A DNA stretch of 64,000 bases from Candidatus Latescibacterota bacterium. GTDB lineage: Bacteria; Latescibacterota; UBA2968; UBA8231. This document shows positions 52,120-60,852 of this stretch, one piece after another. The notes beneath the pieces were generated by a model that ran no database searches, was not told where the DNA came from, and worked only from the letters and a program-made list of their open reading frames with translations. The translations under genes and the position numbers were made by a program. Where the stretch lies: positions 25,928 through 89,927 of the forward strand of contig JAJDUT010000001.1 in NCBI GenBank assembly GCA_022826515.1, read 5' to 3'. Every line of letters starts with the position of its first letter. Position 1 is the stretch's first letter.

Positions 52120-52374
52120 ATGAATACCCTAGCCGAACCCCTAGCTGAACCCCTAGCCGAACACCGACGGGCTGTCCTGACAGCCGATCAACCCCAAGCC
52201 GAACTGATCGTCGGCGATGTCGGGATCGTGGTTTTCATTCACGGCGAAGGGGTCGCTTACGAAGTAGAGTTTCCCAACCGAGCCGTCCTCACCCTAGAGG
52301 CCGACCAAGTGCGGCCCCTCGGCATGGAAGAAATTCTCCACGTGCGCCCTCAACCACCCTCCCCCAGCGGATGA
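52120..52374 (+). CDS. DUF4926-like small protein
   Basis: The product has 84 residues. The core VGIVVFIHGEGVAYEVEFPNRAVLTLEADQVRPL matches the DUF4926 pattern, a small beta barrel with a conserved YEVEF. The N-terminus has a short repeat (LAEPLAEPLAEH) from three 12-base tandem units. It starts three bases after the DUF6883-like gene and its 3' end overlaps the convergent cytochrome gene by 25 bases. Function is unknown; pairing with DUF6883 is the main clue. Confidence 0.6.
   Translation: MNTLAEPLAEPLAEHRRAVLTADQPQAELIVGDVGIVVFIHGEGVAYEVEFPNRAVLTLEADQVRPLGMEEILHVRPQPPSPSG
52129..52164 (+). repeat. Three 12-base tandem units inside the DUF4926-like gene
   Basis: CTAGCCGAACCC, CTAGCTGAACCC and CTAGCCGAACAC follow one another, encoding a repeated Leu-Ala-Glu-Pro. 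The third differs at the last codon. Repeat number could vary between strains. Confidence 0.85.
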
Positions 52375-55214
52375 ACGTGAATCTTTAGCGCCTCGCGGTT
52401 GTCGTGCGGATGCTCTAGCCGGTAGCGGCGCGTCAGCTCTTGTGCCGACTCGTCGATCTGATAGTACTGGTAAGCCTGCTCGGCGACGAGGGCCTCATCC
52501 TCGCGGCCAAGGGCACGCAGCGAGAGCATCCGGTGGTAGTGAGCGACGCGGTCTTCCGGGTCAATAGCCAGTACGCCGTCGAGAGCCTCCAAAGCCTCCT
52601 CAAAGCGTCCATCTAGGTACAGCACCCGACCCAAGTTGCGCCACGTAGCCCGGTCCTCGGGAAAGTCGCGCAACACTCGGCGATACGCCTGCGCCGCAGC
52701 TTCGTAACGACCATCCTCCTGCAACACCACGCCCCAAACCCAAGCCGTCTGCCCGTCGCCGCTAACTAACGCCTCGCAATCCTCCAAATGTTCGTAGGCC
52801 CGCTCCAAGTGACCGTCGCGCACTGCAACCTTGGCCAAGTTGCGGCAGCCGTCTAGGCGCTCCGGCGCTAGCTGTTCCACCGTCGCAAAGGCCCGTGCGG
52901 CCCCTTGGGTATCGTCTTGGAGCAGCAAGCCGATGCCATAGTCGTTGAAGCGCATCCAGTCGCCCGCATCCGGCGCACCCTGCGCACTTGGCCCTCCTAC
53001 CACCAACGCCACCTCGCTGCGAGCGATTTCAGTTACCGGCAAATCCGGCACTTGGTCGAAGCGGCGGAAGCCTTGGCGATTGTTGTTAAAGGCAAATTCC
53101 GTATAGGTGCGGTCGAACTTGCGCCACAACAGCCGCGCCCGCAGCGTCAGCTTGCGCCCCGCGTAGTCCTCGGGCACCCGAAAGCTGTAGTGAGCCACAT
53201 CCGCCGTACCCGGCCCAATGGTGCGCACGTACACGGCGGTGACGATGTCTTGGGCGTTGCGCCGGTGGATAGCTTGGCCTTTTGCATCGACCATCAGCGC
53301 CTTATAAAAGTGGGCTCCCGGATCGACGTGCCCGTCGTCTTGCACCGCCCCGTTCAAAGCTAGCACCTCATCGTCGTCGCTCACCAACGAGACCTCTAGC
53401 CAACCCTCGTTGGAATCGTTAGTCCCGCCCGGGAAAGTGTGCCCGACGCCCTTGTTGCGCACCACCACGTCGAATGTGTACTCGCCGCCGCGCACCAGTG
53501 CCGGCTGGCTCTTATCCAGCGCGTAGTGCGCTTCTTCTTGGTGGTGCAATGCGAACACATCGACGCTGAGTTTTTCGTCTTGCAGAAATTCCTCGATCCG
53601 CGCGATGGTCTCCTCGTCCCCGCGGATGAAGGGCAGGGCCGTGTTGACCGCCAAAAAGCGGTGCGACTTGACGTACCCATCCCGCGCCGACACGTCGCCG
53701 CCAACTGCTTCCTCCAGCGGCATGTGGCAATCCTGGCAGACCCGCTTAACAGCAGGCAGATAGAAGGTCCTAGCGGCGTTGAGCGACACGCCGCTGTCGT
53801 GCCAATTGTCGTATTCGTTTTGGCCGCGCAGCCAGCGGTAGCCATTGACGCGCGAGTCGAGACTGACCTTGTGGCAGGTAGCGCAAAACTCCGAGGTGCG
53901 GAAGAAGGGCTTGAGCATCTGCTTCTTGTGGACGATGGGCCGCGCCTTCAGCGCCGTGTCGTGTACGAAGCGGCCCACGCCTTCTTTGGCATTGGCGAAC
54001 AGATAGGGATCCTCCTGCTCGTCGGCGATATTGTAGTTGCCGTTGCCGGTCTGGTCGTGAATTGCGTCGATGGCGTGGCAGCCCAAGCAGGTCAGCCCGG
54101 CTTGGGCCTGGGGCGAGGCGCGGTCGATCTCTTCGGTCATTTTGCCCGCCAGCATCAGCGCCGGATCGTGGCAGCCCGAACACCACTTGGACTTGATTTT
54201 GGCCTCCTCGCCCGCCAAGTCCTTGTAATAGGCGATGTGCGCGTCAACCTCTACATTGCTCTCGGTCGAGTTGCTGCGCATGTGGTTGATCGTCGCCTCG
54301 TAGAAGGGATTGTTGAACGAGGCAAAGCGGTGCGCCGACGTCGCCCACTGTTCGACGATGGCCGCGTGGCAGCGGGCGCAAGTCTCCGAGCCAATCGGCT
54401 CGTTGACCACAAAGCCGTACTCGTCCATGTCGCCAGCGAGTTTTTCCGGCTGCGAGAGATCACCGCGCGTGATGATCCGCGAAGGCAGCACATCGCCAGT
54501 CGTAGTCGTAGTAGCCGCTGGGAAAAAGGGGCTTTCAGCCGGGACAAAATTGGCGGGGACAAAGTCGTCTGGGGCAAAGTCAGCGACATCCCGCGCCTTG
54601 GATCCCGGCCCAGTGTGCTTGCCAGCGGCGAATGCCTGCTCGGCCGCCTCCGTGTACTGCTCGCCGCTATAGCTCAACCCGTGTAGCACCACGGCGAGCG
54701 CCAACAGCCCAACTACCGCTATAGGCACGATGCGATAGCTCCGCGCAGAGGGTTTCCACAGAGAGAGGCGACGGTGCGCCAAGTAAAAGAGAGGAATCAA
54801 AGCCGCCGCGGCCACATGGCTCCAGTACGCCACCGGATTGCCGCGATTGCTCGCCGCGCTGAGGATGAACAGCCCGCTGACGGCCAGTACGATGCCCAGC
54901 GTCAGCGTGGCGATGCCAGTGTAGATGGCCCGTTTGCGGCTCTTGCGCCACACCGCCGGTAAGTGCCAAGCCACAAAGCCCATCGCCAGTACCACCAGCA
55001 CCAGACCGACGCCCGTATGCGACAGCACCATGCCTTGGTAAAACTTGGGCAGGGAAATGTCAGTAACCGCGAAGTAGGAGAAATCGAGAGCGTCGGCCAG
55101 TCGGTTGGTCAGCAAATAGAGCGTATCGGCGACCATGAAGACGCCCAAGGCCACCACGGCCAGCAAGGTCCGTTGCTGGCGAGTGCTCAGACGACTCGGG
55201 GTTTTCTTTTGCAT
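52350..55214 (-). CDS. Membrane-bound pentahaem cytochrome c with TPR domain
   Basis: The product has 954 residues. About five membrane helices fill residues 15-185 (LLAVVALGVFMVADTLYLL, GVGLVLVVLAMGFVAW). Five CxxCH haem sites follow: CARCH, CSGCH, CLGCH, CATCH and CQDCH, within about residues 280-495. A beta domain with THTFP-type HTFPGG lies near 595. The last 200 residues are TPR repeats (GCRNLAKVAVRDGHLERAYEHLEDCEAL). Electron transfer across or outside the membrane is implied, with TPRs for partner binding. The fusion of haem region and TPR is reminiscent of MtrA- or cytochrome c554-type proteins; the partner is unknown. Confidence 0.82.
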   Translation of the reverse strand: MQKKTPSRLSTRQQRTLLAVVALGVFMVADTLYLLTNRLADALDFSYFAVTDISLPKFYQGMVLSHTGVGLVLVVLAMGFVAWHLPAVWRKSRKRAIYTGIATLTLGIVLAVSGLFILSAASNRGNPVAYWSHVAAAALIPLFYLAHRRLSLWKPSARSYRIVPIAVVGLLALAVVLHGLSYSGEQYTEAAEQAFAAGKHTGPGSKARDVADFAPDDFVPANFVPAESPFFPAATTTTTGDVLPSRIITRGDLSQPEKLAGDMDEYGFVVNEPIGSETCARCHAAIVEQWATSAHRFASFNNPFYEATINHMRSNSTESNVEVDAHIAYYKDLAGEEAKIKSKWCSGCHDPALMLAGKMTEEIDRASPQAQAGLTCLGCHAIDAIHDQTGNGNYNIADEQEDPYLFANAKEGVGRFVHDTALKARPIVHKKQMLKPFFRTSEFCATCHKVSLDSRVNGYRWLRGQNEYDNWHDSGVSLNAARTFYLPAVKRVCQDCHMPLEEAVGGDVSARDGYVKSHRFLAVNTALPFIRGDEETIARIEEFLQDEKLSVDVFALHHQEEAHYALDKSQPALVRGGEYTFDVVVRNKGVGHTFPGGTNDSNEGWLEVSLVSDDDEVLALNGAVQDDGHVDPGAHFYKALMVDAKGQAIHRRNAQDIVTAVYVRTIGPGTADVAHYSFRVPEDYAGRKLTLRARLLWRKFDRTYTEFAFNNNRQGFRRFDQVPDLPVTEIARSEVALVVGGPSAQGAPDAGDWMRFNDYGIGLLLQDDTQGAARAFATVEQLAPERLDGCRNLAKVAVRDGHLERAYEHLEDCEALVSGDGQTAWVWGVVLQEDGRYEAAAQAYRRVLRDFPEDRATWRNLGRVLYLDGRFEEALEALDGVLAIDPEDRVAHYHRMLSLRALGREDEALVAEQAYQYYQIDESAQELTRRYRLEHPHDNREALKIHVHPLGEGG

Positions 55215-55319
55215 GGCTTAGCTAGGCAGAGTGCGCATGGCCGGCGGGATTGCCGGATTTCCTCCTCTAAAGATAGGAGGTACGCGCGATCTCTGGTAGG
55301 CTGCGACCGGCCGGGATGC

Positions 55320-56036
55320 TTATGCCCACTGCCCCTGTAGCCAGCCGACGACCTTTTCGACCATCACCTGCGCGTGCTCGCTAAAGACGTGGTCGGCTCC
55401 GTCAATGACGACGAGTTCGGCGTTGCCGCTGGCTCGGGCGAGGATGTCGTGCGAGTCATCAATCGGCACCACATCGTCCTCGCTGCCGTGTACCAACAGC
55501 CAAGGCACTACAATCTCGGCCCCGCGTCGCACCACGGTGTCGATTTGAGCCATGTCGTCCATGTAGGCTTGCGAGAGCGGACAGTCTGGCTCGTCCCACA
55601 TGCAGCCCTCGTCGGGCACCTCCTCGCCAAACTCGCGCTCGGCAAAGGCGTGCGTATGCACCATGCCCGCCAAGGAGACGAGCAGGCCGATGCGCTCGTC
55701 GCGGCTCAAGACGCCGACCGCCCCGCCCATGCTGTGGCCGACATAGCAGACCGAATAGCCGTCTAAGGCGCTGAGCACTGCGCCGAGATCTTCTACTTCT
55801 TTGGAGATCGTCGCATCGGCAAAGCGGCCCTCGGACGCGCCATTGCCGGCAAAGGAAAAGCGCAGTGCGTGGATGCCAGCGGCCGCTAGTCCCTCAGCAA
55901 GTGTTACGACAAAGGGGCGGTCCTTGTTGCCGGTCACGCCGTGCCCCAAGACGGCGATGTGCCGCGATCCTTCCGTGCCAGCGTGAAAAGTGTAGTCCAG
56001 CACTTCGCCGGACGGGTTGCGAATGGTTCCGAACAT
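55320..56036 (-). CDS. Alpha/beta hydrolase (serine esterase-like)
   Basis: The product has 238 residues. The nucleophile elbow is GHSMGG, the oxyanion region is VLGHGVTGN, the acid is probably Asp in VHGSEDDVVPID and the His is in DGADHVFSEHA. It is cytoplasmic, with no signal. Its ATG overlaps the stop of the upstream acetate-kinase-like gene (TAATG), so it is co-translated with it. It probably cleaves esters or acyl groups, perhaps on the same substrate class as its operon partners. Confidence 0.85.
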   Translation of the reverse strand: MFGTIRNPSGEVLDYTFHAGTEGSRHIAVLGHGVTGNKDRPFVVTLAEGLAAAGIHALRFSFAGNGASEGRFADATISKEVEDLGAVLSALDGYSVCYVGHSMGGAVGVLSRDERIGLLVSLAGMVHTHAFAEREFGEEVPDEGCMWDEPDCPLSQAYMDDMAQIDTVVRRGAEIVVPWLLVHGSEDDVVPIDDSHDILARASGNAELVVIDGADHVFSEHAQVMVEKVVGWLQGQWA

Positions 56037-57226
56037 TACGTGTCCTTTACTGTTGTTAAAAACTCACAAGTCTGCCGCGCCACCACCAACTCCTCGTCGG
56101 TGCGCAGCACGTAAATAGGCACTCGGCTCGCCGCAGCGTGCAAGCTGCCCTCGCCTTGCACGCTCTCGTTCTTAGCCGCATCCATCACCACCCCCAAAAA
56201 TTCCAAGTCTAGCAGAATCTGGCCGCGCACGGCGACCGAGTACTCGCCGATACCGCCGGTAAAGCTAATCGCGTCCAGCCCGCCCATCTCCACCACAAAA
56301 GCCCCCAGCCAGTCGCGCGCCGACGTCGCCAACACGTCTATGGCCAAAGCACAGCGCTCGTCGCTGCTTGCCGCACCTGTTTCAATGTCACGCATATCGC
56401 TGTACCCGCAAAGCCCCACAAGGCCGCCCTCGTTAGCACACTGCGCCAACACCTCGTCCCACGGTCGATCCTCATTGCGCATCACCAAATCCAGCGCATA
56501 CGGATCCAAGTCGCCAATGCGGTTGTTCTGCGGCAGGCCGCTCTGCGGACTCAGTCCGTGCGACGCCCCCTGCGAGACTCCGTCCTTTACCGCGCACAGC
56601 GACGAGGACCCGCCCAAGTGCATGTTGACGTGTTTGAGGTCAGCGCGACCTGTCAATTCCACGACTTTCTCTGCGGCGTAGCGATGGCTAGCCCCGTGGA
56701 AGCCATAGCGCTGAATGCCGTACTGCTCATACCAAGCGTAGGGCACCGCGTACATTTTGCGCCGCTGCGGCATCGCGCCGTGGAACGCCGTCTCAAAGCA
56801 CCCGACCCGCCGCGCCTTGGGAGCCACCCGCGCAAACTGCCGGATCGCCGCCACGTACGCGGGATTGTGCGCCGGAGCCAGCGGATAAAAGTCCTCCATT
56901 CTCCCGACCACGTCCTCGTCGAGCTCGACCACCCCGGAAATAGCGCGCGCGTGGACAGCCTTAAACCCCACGGCGTCCAGCTCCTCCACCGAAGCCAACA
57001 CCCCACCCTCGGCCAAGCGCGCCAGAGCCTCGTCAATCGCGCTGGCGTGGTCGGGCAACTCCACGGCCTGCTCAACCTCGTCGGCCCCGCCGATCTCGAA
57101 GGTATGCACCGAGCCTTGACCCCCGATCCGATCCATGCCGCCCCGCGCCAAAACCACCTCCTCGGGCATGGCAAAGACCTTGTACTTAAACGAGGTGCTG
57201 CCGAGATTGGAAACTAGGATTTTCAT
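56036..57226 (-). CDS. Acetate-kinase-like protein with altered active-site residues
   Basis: The product has 396 residues, the length of an acetate kinase. It has NLGSTSFKYKVF (Asn7), PLAPAHNPAYVAAI, RYGFHGASH (His177), NNRIGDLDP (Arg236) and the final TDEELVVARQT. But the usual HRVVHGG reads FKAVHARA (Lys89 replaces the substrate-binding Arg), FDTAFH is FETAFH (Glu145 for the catalytic Asp), and HLGNG is HLGGS. So acetyl-phosphate chemistry is uncertain. It starts two bases after the mannonate-dehydratase-type gene and overlaps the hydrolase gene. Confidence 0.8.
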   Translation of the reverse strand: MKILVSNLGSTSFKYKVFAMPEEVVLARGGMDRIGGQGSVHTFEIGGADEVEQAVELPDHASAIDEALARLAEGGVLASVEELDAVGFKAVHARAISGVVELDEDVVGRMEDFYPLAPAHNPAYVAAIRQFARVAPKARRVGCFETAFHGAMPQRRKMYAVPYAWYEQYGIQRYGFHGASHRYAAEKVVELTGRADLKHVNMHLGGSSSLCAVKDGVSQGASHGLSPQSGLPQNNRIGDLDPYALDLVMRNEDRPWDEVLAQCANEGGLVGLCGYSDMRDIETGAASSDERCALAIDVLATSARDWLGAFVVEMGGLDAISFTGGIGEYSVAVRGQILLDLEFLGVVMDAAKNESVQGEGSLHAAASRVPIYVLRTDEELVVARQTCEFLTTVKDT

Positions 57227-57228
57227 CT

Positions 57229-58428
57229 TTAGGGCCGCGCCGGACTACCGTCGGGCAAGCGCGTCTGCGTCCACCCAATGACCTCGTCTGCACAAGGATA
57301 CTTGGCCGCCAAGTCCTCGTCGATGTCGATCCCCAACCCCGGCCCGTCGCTTGGATACATGTAACCATTGCGCACCTCGGGCAGCCCCGGAAACATCTCG
57401 TACACGTGCTCAGCAAACCGGCACCACTCCTGGATCCCAAAGTTAGGTGCCCACAAGTCCAGATGCAGGTTGGCCGCGTGTCCCACCGGCGAGGTGTCGC
57501 CCGGGCCGTGCCAAGCCGTGCGCACCCCGTACATCTGCCCGAAGGCCGCTACATTGCGTGCTGGCGTGATCCCGCCCATCTGGCTCACGTGCATGCGCAT
57601 GAAGTCAATGAGCCGCCCCTCGATGAGCGGCGTCCACTCGTGCGGATGGTTGAACAACTCGCCCATAGCCTGCGGCGTCGCGCACTGCTGGCGGATGTGG
57701 CGGAACCACTCGATGTCTTCGGGGGCGAGCGCGTCCTCCAAGAAGAACAGCTTGAACTCCTCCACGTCCTTGGCAAAGCCCACCGCCTCAATCGGATGCA
57801 ACCGCTCGTGAATATCGTGCAGCAGTTCCACTTCAAAACCCATTTCTGCGCGGATGTGCTCAAACATCCGCAGGTGGTTCATCATGTACTCTTTGCGGTT
57901 GTAATACGCGCCTTCGGGCGCGCCCTCGGGCTTGACCAAGGTCGATGCCTTGCCGCCGTACCCGCCCATCTGGCAGCGGATGTAGCGATAGCCTTGTTCT
58001 TGGAACTGGCGAATGCTATCGACCACCGCTTCGGGCGTATCGCCGCCCGCATGGCCGTACACGGCCGCGCCTTCGCGGCACTTGCCGCCCAAGAGCTGAT
58101 AAACCGGCATCCCCGCCCGTTTGCCCTTGATGTCCCACAGCGCCTGATCGACGCCAGAGATGGCGTTGTTGAGCACCGGGCCGTTGCGCCAATAGCCGTT
58201 GACCATCAACATCTGCCACGTTTCTTCGATGCGATCCACATCGCGGCCGATGAGGAAGGGCTTAAGATGCTGCTCGATGGCCGTATGCACGGCGTGGAAG
58301 CGCTGAGTGAAGGTCGCGCAACCGAGTCCGTACAGGCCATCGTCCGACGTTATGATTTTGACGATGACCAAGCGAGAGCCGGCCGGTTGGGTGAGAATGG
58401 TTTGGACATCTTTAATGGTAACGGGCAT
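57229..58428 (-). CDS. Mannonate dehydratase-type enolase-superfamily enzyme (ManD/RspA-like)
   Basis: The product has 399 residues from the ATG at 58428 (AAGGAG six bases upstream). Family motifs are GLYGLGCATFTQRFHAVHTA and LLGGKCREGAAVYGHAGGDT. The metal-ligand regions read LLHDIHERLHPIEA, FFLEDALAPED and GELFNHPHEW, and the base region is WHGPGD. ManD enzymes dehydrate D-mannonate to 2-keto-3-deoxygluconate; low-efficiency relatives act on gluconate. It is the first gene of a three-gene operon with the acetate-kinase-like and hydrolase genes. The aldolase at 59377 could take the product further, though it runs the other way. Confidence 0.88.
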   Translation of the reverse strand: MPVTIKDVQTILTQPAGSRLVIVKIITSDDGLYGLGCATFTQRFHAVHTAIEQHLKPFLIGRDVDRIEETWQMLMVNGYWRNGPVLNNAISGVDQALWDIKGKRAGMPVYQLLGGKCREGAAVYGHAGGDTPEAVVDSIRQFQEQGYRYIRCQMGGYGGKASTLVKPEGAPEGAYYNRKEYMMNHLRMFEHIRAEMGFEVELLHDIHERLHPIEAVGFAKDVEEFKLFFLEDALAPEDIEWFRHIRQQCATPQAMGELFNHPHEWTPLIEGRLIDFMRMHVSQMGGITPARNVAAFGQMYGVRTAWHGPGDTSPVGHAANLHLDLWAPNFGIQEWCRFAEHVYEMFPGLPEVRNGYMYPSDGPGLGIDIDEDLAAKYPCADEVIGWTQTRLPDGSPARP

Positions 58429-58549
58429 GAGGTCTCCTTGTTGTTGGTTGGTGGTGAAAATCAGGGGTATTCTGCACACTGGCCCGCGTTTTTGTCAAGG
58501 GCGGGCCGTCCTTGTCGGGGCGGGCGGCGACGGTTAGCTTAATCCCTCC

Positions 58550-59359
58550 ATGCACTGGCTACAAGCACTCATTTTAGGCCTAGTCCAAGGTCTGACTGAA
58601 TTCCTGCCCATCAGCAGCACCGCTCACCTGCGAGTAGTGCCTCACTTTCTCGGCTGGGACGATCCAGGCGCGGCGTTTTCTGCGGTGATCCAACTGGGAA
58701 CGCTCGCGGCTGTATTCGCGTACTTCACCGCCGATGTCAAAAGGCTGGTCGTCGCCGCGCTGCAAGGAGTGGTGCACCGCAACTTCAACCACAGCCCCGA
58801 CTGCCGCATGGCGTGGTCCATTGCCGTGGGCACCATTCCCATTGCCGTGCTCGGCCTCGGAGGACGCGACTTTATCGAAACCGAGGCGCGCCAACTCTCC
58901 CTCATCGCCGCGAGCTTGATCGTCCTCGCGCTGTTCTTGATACTGGCCGAACGCGTGGGGCGGCGCGAGCGCACTATGCAAGACCTCGGCTTCTGGTCGA
59001 TCCAGTTCATCGGTCTGTGTCAAGCCCTCGCCCTGATTCCCGGGTGTTCGCGGTCTGGCTCAACCATCATGGGCGGGCTTTTCGTGGGTCTCCAGCGCGC
59101 AGATGCTGCCCGCTTCTCCTTTTTGCTCGGCCTGCCAGCCATTGGTGCCAGCGGCCTCCTACAACTATTCGCCCTACTCGAAGGAGGCCTAGGCGGCGCT
59201 GGGCTGCTGAGTTTGGGGCTGGGGATCTTCGCCGCCGCGGTCAGCGGCTACCTATCCATCGGCTTCTTACTCCGCTTCCTCCAGCGTCACGGCACCTACT
59301 CGTTTGCCGCCTATCGCATCGTGCTCGGTGGCCTCATCTTCTATTCACTGTACGGTTAA
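58550..59359 (+). CDS. uppP: Undecaprenyl-diphosphatase (BacA/UppP)
   Basis: The product has 269 residues, the usual length. Both family motifs are present: GLTEFLPISSTAHL at the N-terminus (catalytic Glu) and PGCSRSGSTI near residue 165 (Arg and Ser). About eight membrane helices are visible. The enzyme removes a phosphate from undecaprenyl diphosphate to recycle the lipid carrier of cell-wall sugars. It lies in the membrane and is divergent from the mannonate-dehydratase operon. Confidence 0.93.
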   Translation: MHWLQALILGLVQGLTEFLPISSTAHLRVVPHFLGWDDPGAAFSAVIQLGTLAAVFAYFTADVKRLVVAALQGVVHRNFNHSPDCRMAWSIAVGTIPIAVLGLGGRDFIETEARQLSLIAASLIVLALFLILAERVGRRERTMQDLGFWSIQFIGLCQALALIPGCSRSGSTIMGGLFVGLQRADAARFSFLLGLPAIGASGLLQLFALLEGGLGGAGLLSLGLGIFAAAVSGYLSIGFLLRFLQRHGTYSFAAYRIVLGGLIFYSLYG

Positions 59360-59376
59360 ATCCAACGGAGCTATCC

Positions 59377-60153
59377 ATGTATCCCAACGACCTAAAAGCA
59401 CGTTTGCGCAACGGCGAAATCCTCCTCGGCACCAGCCTGTCGGCTCCCACCCCACACGTGGCCGGATTGATCATCGCCGCTGGCCCCGATTTCCTCTGGG
59501 CCGACACCGAGCACATGCCCTTCGCCACCGAAGCGCTCGACTCGATCCTGGTACTGGCGCGGATGCGCGGCGTCGCACCCATGGTGCGCGTTGCGTGGAA
59601 CGACCCCGCGCTGATCAAGAAAGCGTACGACGCGGGTGCAGTAGCCGTGATGGTGCCCCAAGTCGATACGGCTGAAGAAGCCGCCGGCGCGGTCGAGGCC
59701 GCCCGCTACGCACCCGAAGGCCGGCGCGGTCTCTCGCCCATGTGGACCCACATCGCCGGCGCGGACTGGAACGAGGTCATCAAAACCGCCAATGAGGAAA
59801 CGCTCGTCGTCCTCCAACTCGAAAGCCAACGGGCCTACGACAACTTGGACGAAATCAAGCGCGTGCCCGGCATTGACGTGCTTTTCGTCGGGCCATTGGA
59901 CCTATCGGCGACCGTGGGGACGATCACCGACACTGGGTCGCAACAAGTGCAGCAAATCATGCGCGACGTGCCGCAACAGCTAGCGGACACGGAAATCGCC
60001 GTGGGCACTACGCTGACAGACGTGTCCGAGATCCAAGAGAAAATTCGCTGGGGGTATCGCTTCCTCAACGTCGGCAATGCCCTCCGCTACGGCGTCCAAG
60101 TCCTCGACGATCACCTAGCGACCTTGCGCGCCGATCCACGCGGCGACCAATAG
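59377..60153 (+). CDS. HpcH/HpaI-family 2-oxo-3-deoxy sugar acid aldolase
   Basis: The product has 258 residues from the ATG at 59377; the frame extends upstream but lies inside uppP. Class II pyruvate-aldolase motifs are seen: FLWADTEHMPF with the metal-binding residues, MVRVAWNDPALIKKAYDAGA, VAVMVPQVDTAEEA and LFVGPLDLSATVG. It splits or forms 2-oxo-3-deoxy acids with pyruvate and an aldehyde, fitting the product of the mannonate-dehydratase-type enzyme nearby. It follows uppP by 17 bases. Confidence 0.85.
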   Translation: MYPNDLKARLRNGEILLGTSLSAPTPHVAGLIIAAGPDFLWADTEHMPFATEALDSILVLARMRGVAPMVRVAWNDPALIKKAYDAGAVAVMVPQVDTAEEAAGAVEAARYAPEGRRGLSPMWTHIAGADWNEVIKTANEETLVVLQLESQRAYDNLDEIKRVPGIDVLFVGPLDLSATVGTITDTGSQQVQQIMRDVPQQLADTEIAVGTTLTDVSEIQEKIRWGYRFLNVGNALRYGVQVLDDHLATLRADPRGDQ

Positions 60154-60239
60154 AGGCGGGTAGAGATAAAAATTTGGATTTTGCCGGGAATAATGGTACT
60201 TTAGCTGATAGTATCCACCCTTTTCTAAGGAGGTGCCTT

Positions 60240-60746
60240 ATGAAAAAGAGGATGCTAATAGCCGGCGTAGCCCTCGCGTTCGCGAGCGCGGCTTGGGCAC
60301 AGGGCGGATGTCCTCACGGTGCCATGGAGCTTATGGGACCGGAAGACGTACGGGTCAGTCTTGCTAGCCCTCAGTCCCAGTTCGTGCTGGTCGAGTGGGA
60401 GGAGGTCGAAGATGCGACCCGCTACGCGATCTATTTGCAGGTTTTCGACCCCGATGAGATCTATGTCGAAGCCGGTGGAGAGATCGTTGAGCCCGCCGAA
60501 ACACAGCCCGCCTTTGTGCCGTGGGGCCATGTGGAAGCCACGCCCGCTCAGGGTCGGTACAGTATGGAACTTTTTCCAGACCTGCCGAATCCCGAGTCCG
60601 TGGTTTATGGCGTTTCCGCGGAGGCTGAGGTTAACGGCCGCTGGGTTTCGTCGCCGATCGTGCCCGCGAGCTGGACCGCTCCCCAGATAAGCACGGCTGT
60701 TGAGGCCGTGACTTGGGGTCAAGTCAAAGCGACAGCCGCCGACTAG
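60240..60746 (+). CDS. Small secreted protein with WG-x-VK C-terminal tail
   Basis: The product has 168 residues from the ATG at 60240, with AAGGAGG upstream. A signal peptide ends near residue 21 (LIAGVALAFASAAWAQ). The mature part looks like a fibronectin-III-type beta sandwich (FVLVEWEEVEDATRYAIYLQVFDPDE). It ends with STAVEAVTWGQVKATAAD. That tail is nearly the same as the end of the CBM9-like protein at 21787-22713, although the rest is unrelated. A strong terminator follows, so it is probably transcribed alone. Confidence 0.7.
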   Translation: MKKRMLIAGVALAFASAAWAQGGCPHGAMELMGPEDVRVSLASPQSQFVLVEWEEVEDATRYAIYLQVFDPDEIYVEAGGEIVEPAETQPAFVPWGHVEATPAQGRYSMELFPDLPNPESVVYGVSAEAEVNGRWVSSPIVPASWTAPQISTAVEAVTWGQVKATAAD

Positions 60747-60773
60747 TACGCCTGTTCCATCAGACGTACGGAC

Positions 60774-60806
60774 CCCGCCGATCGCACTGTTCGGCGGGGT
60801 TTTTTA
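60774..60806 (+). terminator. Strong rho-independent terminator
   Basis: The stem CCCCGCCGA pairs with TCGGCGGGG around a nine-base loop and is followed by TTTTTT. It lies 28 bases after the small secreted protein gene and is the clearest terminator in the window. Confidence 0.9.
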
Positions 60807-60852
60807 TTGGTGAAAGTTCATTTAACCATCCACCCTAACACCGGAGCATACT

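Noticed and set aside
55261..55280. CCTCCT / AGGAGG hairpin before the alpha/beta hydrolase end.
   Set aside because: Six pairs only and an eight-base loop, no T run; probably chance in a purine/pyrimidine-rich stretch.
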